Shown here: positions 6,027 to 11,311 of the stretch, piece after piece | How positions within the stretch are numbered: the first letter of the stretch is position 1 | Layout of the letters: each line of letters starts with the position of its first letter | Assembly (NCBI GenBank): GCA_946413945.1 | Contig: CAMKMR010000030.1 | Span: forward strand, 1-11,311 | Source of the DNA: an uncultured Lachnospiraceae bacterium | GTDB taxonomy: Bacteria > Bacillota > Clostridia > Lachnospirales > Lachnospiraceae | Reading direction: 5' to 3' | DNA length: 11,311 bases | Notes under the pieces: generated by a model | Databases searched by the model: none | What the model was told of the DNA's origin: nothing | The model's input: only the letters and a program-made list of their open reading frames with translations | Translations under genes and position numbers: made by a program

Positions 6027-6933
6027 TTTCAGCACCTCCTATCAGGGAAATGTAAAAGCTTTCAAGACTTTCATCATGTTCATTTACAGAAAGCACTTCG
6101 CAGTTTTCTTTAGCAAGTGCCAGGGTAAGTTCTGTGATACTAGGCTTTGAAAAAATGTCGCAAAGAGAAGAATCTATAACTTTATATTCAAGATTCATTT
6201 TATCCAGAACTCTTGTAAGGATTTTTGTGTCTGTTACTGATAATCTTACACATTTTCTGCAGGCATTTTCCAGCTCCTCAGAGCTCATTTCCTTTACAAT
6301 GCGGCCTTTATCAATAAATCCGTAATGGGTAGCCAGTTTTGAAAGTTCATCCAATATATGTGATGAGATAAGCACCGTGATCTTTTTTTCGCGGTTCAGT
6401 TTTAAGATAAGCTCTCTTATCTCAACGATCCCCTGTGGGTCAAGTCCATTTATAGGCTCATCCAGAACCAGAAAATCCGGATTTCCACATAGTGCGATTG
6501 CAATGCCTAAGCGCTGTCTCATGCCTAAAGAAAAATTTCTTACCTTCTTCTTCCCGGTATTTCTAAGACCTACAAGATCAAGGGTTTCTTCGATCCCGTC
6601 AAAACTTGGAAGTCCTAAGATGCGGTACTGCATTTTAAGGTTATCCTCTGCTGTCATATCAAGGTAAAGCGCCGGTGTTTCGATTACAGCCCCCATTCTT
6701 CTCCTTGACTTATTTATATTTTTTTCTTTACTACTAATTCCATACAGCGAAAACTCTCCAGATGTTGGCTCCTGCAGTCCTGATATAATTCTGATAAGAG
6801 TAGTCTTGCCAGCTCCATTTTTCCCAACAAAACCATAAATGGCTCCCTTAGGCACATTCATTGTGAGTCCGTTTAAAGCCTGAAATTTACGGTATGATTT
6901 ATGAATATCATTTGTATTAAGAACGTATTCCAT
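6019..6933 (-). CDS. ABC transporter ATP-binding protein, BcrA-like (304 aa)
   Basis: This ATPase belongs to the bacitracin/lantibiotic-type export group. Motifs: Walker A GKNGAGKT (37-44), IETPALYLDMTAEDNL (84-99) with Glu85 at the Q-loop position as in BcrA-like proteins, signature FSLGMRQR (134-141), Walker B FLVLDEP (154-160) with Glu159, D-loop NGLD (162-165) and H-loop His192. A C-terminal extension of about 90 residues beyond the nucleotide-binding domain is normal for the group. AAAGGAGAT lies 7 nt before the ATG. It follows the response regulator gene after an 81-bp gap that contains four direct repeats and a -10-like box, so it may also be transcribed from its own promoter. Its stop overlaps the permease start. 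Confidence 0.93.
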   Translation of the reverse strand: MEYVLNTNDIHKSYRKFQALNGLTMNVPKGAIYGFVGKNGAGKTTLIRIISGLQEPTSGEFSLYGISSKEKNINKSRRRMGAVIETPALYLDMTAEDNLKMQYRILGLPSFDGIEETLDLVGLRNTGKKKVRNFSLGMRQRLGIAIALCGNPDFLVLDEPINGLDPQGIVEIRELILKLNREKKITVLISSHILDELSKLATHYGFIDKGRIVKEMSSEELENACRKCVRLSVTDTKILTRVLDKMNLEYKVIDSSLCDIFSKPSITELTLALAKENCEVLSVNEHDESLESFYISLIGGAEND

Positions 6934-6962
6934 TTGAATTATCTCCTTTCCTTTCTGAAAAT

Positions 6963-7020
6963 AGAATAGGACATATTAGTTAAGAAAATGGTTAAGAAAA
7001 AAGTAAAGATTTAGTTAAGA
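6963..7020 (-). promoter_or_regulatory. Four phased direct repeats and -10 box: probable response-regulator operator/promoter
   Basis: On the minus strand TCTTAAC (7020-7014), TCTTTAC (7009-7003), TCTTAAC (6997-6991) and TCTTAAC (6985-6979) start 11, 12 and 12 bp apart, about one helical turn. Ten bp after the last comes TATTCT (6968-6963), a possible -10, with no separate -35 box. Direct repeats of TTAAC/TTTAC type replacing the -35 are the usual target of OmpR/PhoB-family regulators. The regulator gene ends in the first repeat: its TAA is part of that TCTTAAC. The site is therefore likely bound by the product of the gene at 7015-7701 and drives the exporter and kinase genes. Confidence 0.65.
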
Positions 7021-7701
7021 TTTTGGGGTATTGGTGCCTATAATAGTCAGCATAAATCCAATGCCCCAGATTGAAGAAATGTAATCTTTACCTGTAATAT
7101 TTTTTATTTTTTTCCTTAGATTATAAACATGGATCTTTAAAGAATCTTCGGTGCAATCCGGTGTATCCTGGCTGATCCTGTCAAGGATCGTAAGCTTTGC
7201 CACAACCTGCTCTGGATTTGATATAAGAATCTTTAAAATGGCAAACTCCGTACGTGTAAGCTTTTGCTCCTGCCCATTTGCAGTAATTATATGTTTATCT
7301 ATGTCCAGGGATATCTCCTTATAAGTAAGGGAATTTTTCTCAAGAGACTGCTCATTCATCCTAAGCTGGACTTTAATTCTAGCCAGCAATTCATTCATAT
7401 CAAATGGCTTTGTAACATAGTCCGCAGCCCCGCCAAGTAAGAGATCCACCTTATTTGTAACATCAGCTTTGGCACTTACAACAATGACAGGAACATTTTT
7501 AATCTGTGGTAATAATTCTTCCCCTGAAAGTCCCGGAAGCATCAGATCAAGAAGGATCAGATCAGGCCTTTCATTTTTTAACACCATCAAGGCTTCCGTC
7601 CCTGAAAATGCCTGCGAAACTGTATATCCCTCGGCTTTTAATGCTTTTGATACTATGCTGTTTATATGTGGATCATCATCTATGATTAAAATATTAGACA
7701 T
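7015..7701 (-). CDS. OmpR-family response regulator (228 aa)
   Basis: This two-domain DNA-binding regulator has a receiver domain (residues 1-115) with acidic pocket Asp9/Asp10, phosphoacceptor Asp52 in LILLDLMLPG, Ser76 and Lys98 (TKPFD). The winged-helix output domain (about 125-222) includes LTRTEFAILKIL, EDSLKIHVYNLRKKI and the end strand of the wing, ISSIWGIGFML. It is paired with the one-TM kinase at the end of the operon and probably controls the linked ABC exporter. An AAGG-type ribosome binding site lies 8 nt before the ATG. A promoter is visible upstream at 7742-7770. The stop codon falls in the first of four direct repeats that are likely its own target. Confidence 0.95.
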   Translation of the reverse strand: MSNILIIDDDPHINSIVSKALKAEGYTVSQAFSGTEALMVLKNERPDLILLDLMLPGLSGEELLPQIKNVPVIVVSAKADVTNKVDLLLGGAADYVTKPFDMNELLARIKVQLRMNEQSLEKNSLTYKEISLDIDKHIITANGQEQKLTRTEFAILKILISNPEQVVAKLTILDRISQDTPDCTEDSLKIHVYNLRKKIKNITGKDYISSIWGIGFMLTIIGTNTPKS

Positions 7702-7741
7702 TTTTTAACCTTCCCAAAAACTTTACTTGATCATAGCTAAA

Positions 7742-7770
7742 ATTATATCTTTTCTTCCATAATTATGCAA
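7742..7770 (-). promoter_or_regulatory. Sigma-A-type promoter of the regulator/exporter/kinase operon
   Basis: On the minus strand TTGCAT (7770-7765) and a perfect TATAAT (7747-7742) are separated by exactly 17 nt, 40 bp before the regulator's ATG. The -35 box lies in what would be the outer part of the left arm of palindrome copy 4, where the arm departs from the GTTAAC consensus. The promoter thus directly abuts the terminator-like stem of the preceding gene. Confidence 0.7.
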
Positions 7771-7817
7771 TAAAGTGGACCATAGTCCCGGAGGCTATGG
7801 TCCACTTTTATGTTAAC
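7771..7817. repeat. Palindromic repeat copy 4 (partly decayed) after the AraC-type gene
   Basis: The stem AAAGTGGACCATAG (7772-7785) pairs with CTATGGTCCACTTT (7795-7808) around a 9-nt loop. The right arm continues as the canonical TTATGTTAAC; the left arm does not, reading ATTATGCAAT instead. It belongs to the G-type form (AAAAGTGG) but has a core of its own. The stop codon of the AraC-type gene is 6 bp away, and the gene-side flank GTTAACTAAT matches copies 3 and 5. Confidence 0.82.
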
Positions 7818-7823
7818 TAATTT

Positions 7824-8654
7824 TTAGTTTTTCTTCAATGGAACCCAGATATATACCTTTGAATCCGTTGAACCTTCCTCTGGTGGAAGATATACCTCAA
7901 TATCATACTCTCCCGCTAAAGAATATTCCTTTAGTGCAGGTAACCACTCTGACCAGATTTTGGTATTCGTATCCTGCAGAGTTCTTAAAGTACATGGGAA
8001 CTGTGCCCAATAACTTCCTGGGATCACTCTTGTTTCACAGCCTTCTGGAATGTCTTCCCATGGCATGTAAAGATCAGCGATCCAATAATCGAAGTTCTTT
8101 CCAACCATATCAATACAAACACCAAATGTTCCCATTATAGGTCTTTTCTCTCCCTGAGCCATCCATTCATTCCAGAACTTTGGTATTTCCTGATAACTGG
8201 TATCTGAATTAAAAGTTCTTTTAGTTCCAACAATAGTAAATGGTGCCTTTTCAACAATTCGATAATCTAACATAGATCCACCCTCCATAGTGATTTTAAT
8301 ATGTAGCGGAGCAAAAGATCTTAAGGATGTTCCTGCCTCCTTCGCTTTAGAAGGGGTAACACCGTGAAACTTTTGAAATGCCTTTGCAAAACTATCCGGC
8401 GAATCATAACCATATTTAACAGCTATGTCTATCACCTTAACCTCAGACTTTATAAGCTCCTCTGCTGCAAGTGTCATTTTGCGCGCTCTGATATAATCAC
8501 CTACAGTCATTCCGCATAAAGCTCCGAAGATTCTTTGGTAATAAAATGACGATAATGCCGCCTTATCCGCAATATCTTTGATATCAAGATCATTTGTAAG
8601 ATTTTGTTCTATAAAATCTATTGAATCCTGAAATCCTTCAATCCAGCCCTGCAT
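7824..8654 (-). CDS. AraC-family regulator with GyrI-like effector-binding domain (276 aa)
   Basis: The N-terminal half (about residues 8-106) is an AraC-type double helix-turn-helix: IEQNLTNDLDIKDIADKAAL, then VKVIDIAVKYGYDSPDSFAKAF and FHGVTPSKAK. The C-terminal half (about 127-275) looks like the GyrI/AraC effector-binding fold, with MLDYRIVEKAPFTIVGTKR at its start, a GSYWAQFPC strand and a terminal VYIWVPL strand. Such proteins activate or repress genes on binding small hydrophobic or cationic ligands, in the style of Rob or BmrR. I choose the ATG at 8654 because AAGGAG lies 7 nt upstream and the protein then begins as related proteins usually do. An upstream ATG at 8708 in the same frame has no ribosome binding site. 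Only a possible TATACT is seen as a promoter element in front. Its targets are unknown; the adjacent exporter operon is a candidate. Confidence 0.9.
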   Translation of the reverse strand: MQGWIEGFQDSIDFIEQNLTNDLDIKDIADKAALSSFYYQRIFGALCGMTVGDYIRARKMTLAAEELIKSEVKVIDIAVKYGYDSPDSFAKAFQKFHGVTPSKAKEAGTSLRSFAPLHIKITMEGGSMLDYRIVEKAPFTIVGTKRTFNSDTSYQEIPKFWNEWMAQGEKRPIMGTFGVCIDMVGKNFDYWIADLYMPWEDIPEGCETRVIPGSYWAQFPCTLRTLQDTNTKIWSEWLPALKEYSLAGEYDIEVYLPPEEGSTDSKVYIWVPLKKN

Positions 8655-8780
8655 TCTGCTACTCCTTTTTTGTTTCCTTATTCCTTCAGTAAGTCTTTTG
8701 TCATTCACTGTACTGTTAGTATATCAATAATAATAATCTGCACCCGACATTATGTGCTCTGATAATCCGAGTCATTTCAG

Positions 8781-8835
8781 GTTAACATAAAAGTGGACCA
8801 CTGCCCCCGGGACCTAGGTCCACTTTTATGTTAAC
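8781..8835. repeat. Palindromic repeat copy 5, at the end of the dehydrogenase gene
   Basis: Perfect 19-bp arms, GTTAACATAAAAGTGGACC (8781-8799) and its complement (8817-8835), enclose a 17-nt GC-rich centre containing CCCCCGGGACC. On the minus strand the arm and centre also contain the self-complementary GGACCTAGGTCC, so other folds are possible. The dehydrogenase stop TAG (8837-8835) shares its last base with GTTAAC. The segment 8793-8836 matches copy 6 at 43 of 44 positions. Confidence 0.9.
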
Positions 8836-9809
8836 TAATAGCCTCGTTCTCTGTTTATCACATTTTTTAACGGCTTTCCTTCCACATAATTAACCAGATT
8901 CTCGCAGAACATGTCTACATTTATATCTACAGTATAATCTGTTGTCATGTTACCTGCTACATGAGGCGTGATAAGAAGATTCTTGGTATGCCACAATGGA
9001 CTTTCCTCGGGTAACGGCTCCTGCATAAAAACATCAAGAGCGGCTCCAGCAAGCCTACCTTCATTAAGCGCGTCTATAAGTGCTTCTTCATCTATGGCCG
9101 ACCCTCTTCCAACATTTACAATATAAGCATCATTTGGAAGAAGATTAATTCTTTCTTTTGGTAAAATTCCTTTAGTTTCAGGCGTTTCCGGAAGGCTCAT
9201 AACCAAAAGATCAGTTTCAGGAAGCACCTCATCAAGTCTATCTACCGCAAGCATCCTGTCAAATGACTCTTCCTCTGAAATGCCACTTCTAGATATTCCT
9301 ACTATACTTTCCGGCTCAAAGGCTTTTATCCTTCTTGCGAAACATTTTCCGATATCGCCCGTTCCAAGGACCGCGATCCTGCTGCCTTTAATATTTCTTT
9401 GTAACACCGGGTGGCCCCATTTTCCCTGCAAGGAATCTGCATAAAAAGAAGTCAGCTTACGCATCATCATGATAGAAACCGCCACGATATGTTCCGCAAT
9501 AGTCACGCCATAAGAACCGGACGAGTTGGTGATAAGCAGATTTTCATTCTTAAACATACCGGGTTTTAACATGAAATCTACTCCCGCTGAAGTAACTGCG
9601 GCCCATTTTAGATTCTCGCTATTTCTTATTTCCACAGCCTGAGTCAGATTAAAACCATAACCATAAACTATGTCTGCATCCAAAAATCCAAAAGGAACTA
9701 TTTTTGCATCGCTGGTAAATCCAAGCTCAATCCCCAACTTGCCGGCTAGATCCGTGATTTTTTCTTTATGCCTTTCATTTAAAACTTCATCACATACTAA
9801 TAATTTCAT
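8835..9809 (-). CDS. D-isomer-specific 2-hydroxyacid dehydrogenase (324 aa)
   Basis: This NAD(P)-dependent enzyme probably interconverts a 2-keto acid and a D-2-hydroxy acid. The Rossmann motif is VLGTGDIG (147-154). The catalytic triad of the family is visible as Arg235 (NVGRGS), Glu264 (FMQEPL) and His283 (TPHVAGN). Arg174 after the second strand (VGISRSG) could favour NADP over NAD, as in glyoxylate/hydroxypyruvate reductases; this is an inference. The length is usual for the family, and there is no ACT domain, so it is not a typical SerA. The start ATG at 9809 has only a weak ribosome binding site (GGAATGAAAGAT). The gene follows the PmbA-type gene, separated by palindrome copy 6, whose gene-distal arm has lost its U-tract, so read-through is plausible. 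The substrate is undetermined. Confidence 0.92.
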   Translation of the reverse strand: MKLLVCDEVLNERHKEKITDLAGKLGIELGFTSDAKIVPFGFLDADIVYGYGFNLTQAVEIRNSENLKWAAVTSAGVDFMLKPGMFKNENLLITNSSGSYGVTIAEHIVAVSIMMMRKLTSFYADSLQGKWGHPVLQRNIKGSRIAVLGTGDIGKCFARRIKAFEPESIVGISRSGISEEESFDRMLAVDRLDEVLPETDLLVMSLPETPETKGILPKERINLLPNDAYIVNVGRGSAIDEEALIDALNEGRLAGAALDVFMQEPLPEESPLWHTKNLLITPHVAGNMTTDYTVDINVDMFCENLVNYVEGKPLKNVINRERGY

Positions 9810-9864
9810 TTTTTATCTTTCATTCCATTTACAATTCCGATTACAAAAGCCACCAGTATCACAT

Positions 9865-9917
9865 GTTGTTTTATGTGGACCACTGCCCCCGGGACCTGGG
9901 TCCACTTTTATGTTAAC
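9865..9917. repeat. Palindromic repeat copy 6 (left arm decayed), at the end of the PmbA-type gene
   Basis: The right arm, GGTCCACTTTTATGTTAAC (9899-9917), is canonical, and the centre is nearly identical to that of copy 5. The left arm reads GTTGTTTTATGTGGACC, so beyond the 7-bp GTGGACC core pairing breaks down and the transcript has no U-tract. The PmbA stop TAA (9915-9913) lies inside GTTAAC. It is probably a weaker terminator than copies 1 and 5. Confidence 0.85.
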
Positions 9918-11211
9918 TGCCGGAGATTGTTACGCCGCCAACCTGAATATAAGGGATTACTGTGTAACCGCTAAGGATCTGCTCCTTTGATATAGCTTTA
10001 ACATTGTTAAACATATCAATAAGATTTCCGCTGATCATAGTTTCCTTCACAGCTCCCACTATTTTTCCGTCCTCGATCAGAAAAGCATTTTTAGCAACAC
10101 CTGAGATTTCGCAGTTTGTGCCAGGATATCCGCAGGAAACCCCTCCTACGATAAGTCCCTTCTTAACCCCCTTTACCATTTCTTCAAAAGAAATGTCACC
10201 CGGCTCAACAACAAGACTCATCGAAGTATTAGCTGCACGTTCAATTCCTGTTTTATTAGAAGTGTACTGACTAACTGCAAAACTCTTTAAGATACCATTT
10301 TCAATGGCAGTATAATCCTTTGATCTACAGCCATCGCTGGTATGCACTTCAAAATCAACAATCCTGTCATCAAAAGGTTTAGAAGAAATTGTAAGCTTTG
10401 GAGACAGTACCTGCTGGCCTAACTTTTCAAGCCATAAACTTGTCTTTTCTAAGACAACTGAATCAGTAATTGTATTTCCTAAAAGGAAGGTAAGCATCTT
10501 CTTAGAACAATCCGGAGTAAATATTACATCCCCCTCAAATTTATCTGCTACAGATATTGGATTTATTGAATTCTCTGCATCCGTAAGATCTTTATCGATG
10601 CTTCCCAACTCGATAAATGGCTTATCGAGATCCTTTATTGCTGTCTGAGAAAAACTGATTCCGCTGGTTTTTTCTCCATCATTTCCGGCATATTCCAAAG
10701 CCAGCTCATAATATCCGTATTCAGTTTCATCTATTGTCCCAAGAGTATTTGCGAAAATGCTGTGCCCCTTTATATGGTTGGCAAACATTTCCATCATTTT
10801 TATATTCTTATGTCTTTTCTTGATATCTTCTGAAAGCTCAATTGTTCTTTCAATCAGCTTTTCTATATCTGGCTCAGTAATACCAAACTTAAATTTCTCA
10901 GGCTCCATTCCAGGTGCGATACAAAAAGCTTCATCTTCATTTCCTGATTCAGCAGTTTTTATCGCATCATCGATTCCATTTCTTATTGATTCGTCGCTGG
11001 TATCATTTAATCTGACCTTACCCTCTTTATTATCCTTTATAACTTTAATACTAATATTATTATCAAATAATGTTCTAAGAAGAGTGAGCTTTCCATCCTT
11101 TATTGTGACTTCGTGCTGCTCGGTAAATGACACATTTACATCGCCTTTTACCCCTTCCTTACTTTTTAGATAATCTATTGCATTTCTAGAAATTTCACTG
11201 ATTGCCGCCAT
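9913..11211 (-). CDS. PmbA/TldE-family protein (metallopeptidase partner subunit, 432 aa)
   Basis: TldD and TldE (PmbA) proteins form a heterodimeric metalloprotease that trims unfolded or modified peptides, and in some bacteria matures peptide antibiotics or degrades the antitoxin CcdA. This gene has the length and C-terminal pattern of the TldE side: TSDGCRSKDYTAIENGILKSF near 288-308 and GYPGTNCEISGVAKNAFLIEDGKIVG near 363-388. It has no HExxxH zinc motif, as expected for the non-catalytic partner. It starts 1 nt after the stop of the TldD-type gene, with a GGAGG inside that gene's last codons, so the two are coupled. The same frame ends in the palindromic repeat. Assignment to the family is firm; the substrate is unknown. 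Confidence 0.9.
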   Translation of the reverse strand: MAAISEISRNAIDYLKSKEGVKGDVNVSFTEQHEVTIKDGKLTLLRTLFDNNISIKVIKDNKEGKVRLNDTSDESIRNGIDDAIKTAESGNEDEAFCIAPGMEPEKFKFGITEPDIEKLIERTIELSEDIKKRHKNIKMMEMFANHIKGHSIFANTLGTIDETEYGYYELALEYAGNDGEKTSGISFSQTAIKDLDKPFIELGSIDKDLTDAENSINPISVADKFEGDVIFTPDCSKKMLTFLLGNTITDSVVLEKTSLWLEKLGQQVLSPKLTISSKPFDDRIVDFEVHTSDGCRSKDYTAIENGILKSFAVSQYTSNKTGIERAANTSMSLVVEPGDISFEEMVKGVKKGLIVGGVSCGYPGTNCEISGVAKNAFLIEDGKIVGAVKETMISGNLIDMFNNVKAISKEQILSGYTVIPYIQVGGVTISGS

Positions 11212-11212
11212 T

Positions 11213-11311
11213 TTATCTTCCTCCTATCATAATCTCGCACTTAATAGCAGGTCCACCCATGGATACAGGCATCATTTGCTTTTTACCGCAGGTACCGGCT
11301 GCCGACCAGGT
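11213..11311 (-). CDS. tldD: TldD-type metallopeptidase, C-terminal 32 residues only
   Basis: The frame is open from the window edge to a TAA at 11215-11213. It contains AGTCGKKQMMPVSMGGPAI (residues 5-23 of the fragment), which matches the conserved C-terminal CGK...VPVS.G.P pattern of TldD proteins; the cysteine here is a usual metal-site neighbour in that family. The bulk of the gene, including the HExxxH site, lies outside the window. It ends 1 nt before the PmbA-type gene, and its last codons contain the GGAGG used by that gene. I give tldD as the family symbol; with so little sequence the exact orthology is not certain. Confidence 0.78.
   Translation of the reverse strand, partial: TWSAAGTCGKKQMMPVSMGGPAIKCEIMIGGR

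Noticed and set aside
6027..6035. GTG start of the 257-aa permease at 6035
   Set aside because: The GTG overlaps the GGAGG that best serves the ATG at 6026.
7838..8140. 100-codon plus-strand frame
   Set aside because: It is antisense to the GyrI-like half of the AraC-type gene and shows no domain or ribosome binding site.
8655..8708. Longer start of the AraC-type gene at an ATG at 8708
   Set aside because: No Shine-Dalgarno is seen there, while the ATG at 8654 has AAGGAG 7 nt upstream; that AAGGAG would be wasted inside the longer frame.
8700..8780. Promoter of the AraC-type gene
   Set aside because: A TATACT is present before the gene but no acceptable -35 lies 15-19 nt upstream, so I did not list it.
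1036..9917. CRISPR array or tandem repeat array
   Set aside because: The copies are palindromes spread over nearly 9 kb between genes, with no regular short spacers and no cas genes.
10757..11173. 138-codon plus-strand frame with hydrophobic, Ser-rich product
   Set aside because: It is a shadow of the PmbA/TldE gene, and such Ser/Leu-rich products are usual for the reverse complement of acidic, lysine-rich proteins.

Overview
The window looks like chromosomal DNA of a low-GC Gram-positive anaerobe of the Clostridia, most likely the Lachnospiraceae (Butyrivibrio/Roseburia-like). The basis is AT-rich sequence, strong AGGAGG-type ribosome binding sites, sigma-A-like promoters, a response regulator/ABC exporter/kinase cassette typical of Firmicutes, and protein families common in that group. 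The genus is an inference. Every gene I accept lies on the minus strand, so transcription runs from high to low coordinates. No tRNA, rRNA, CRISPR array, insertion sequence or prophage gene was seen.

Layout in the direction of transcription: (1) 11311-9913, the last 32 codons of a TldD-type protein, then a PmbA/TldE-type partner one base later. (2) 9809-8835, a D-isomer-specific 2-hydroxyacid dehydrogenase. (3) 8654-7824, an AraC-type regulator with a GyrI-like ligand-binding half. (4) 7701-4296, an OmpR-family response regulator, an ABC ATPase, an ABC-2 permease and a one-TM histidine kinase: a self-regulated exporter or antibiotic-resistance module with its own promoter and four helically phased direct repeats inside it. 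(5) 4190-1880, a second ABC exporter (ATPase and 532-aa permease, overlapping). (6) 1771-1091, a DUF3592-type membrane protein. (7) 1021-1, a promoter, a 22-codon leader-like ORF, an intrinsic terminator, then a 63-aa cysteine-rich basic protein and the first 167 residues of the RNA ligase RtcB.

The most striking feature is a family of six related palindromes (about 47-57 bp, at 1036, 1833, 4245, 7771, 8781 and 9865). They carry the arm GTTAACATAAAA(A/G)TGGACC around a GC-rich core. Each sits exactly at the end of a gene or operon; in four of six the gene's stop codon overlaps the element, in one it abuts, and in one it is 6 bp away. None lies inside a co-transcribed group. The intact copies have the form A-tract, GC-rich hairpin, U-tract, so they can serve as bidirectional intrinsic terminators, yet their sequence is conserved like that of a dispersed repeat.

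The second candidate for something undescribed is the rtcB leader. Between the leader terminator and the first structural gene there is no room for another promoter, so the promoter, 22-codon ORF, terminator and structural genes look like an attenuation system controlling an RNA-repair ligase and a small putative zinc protein.
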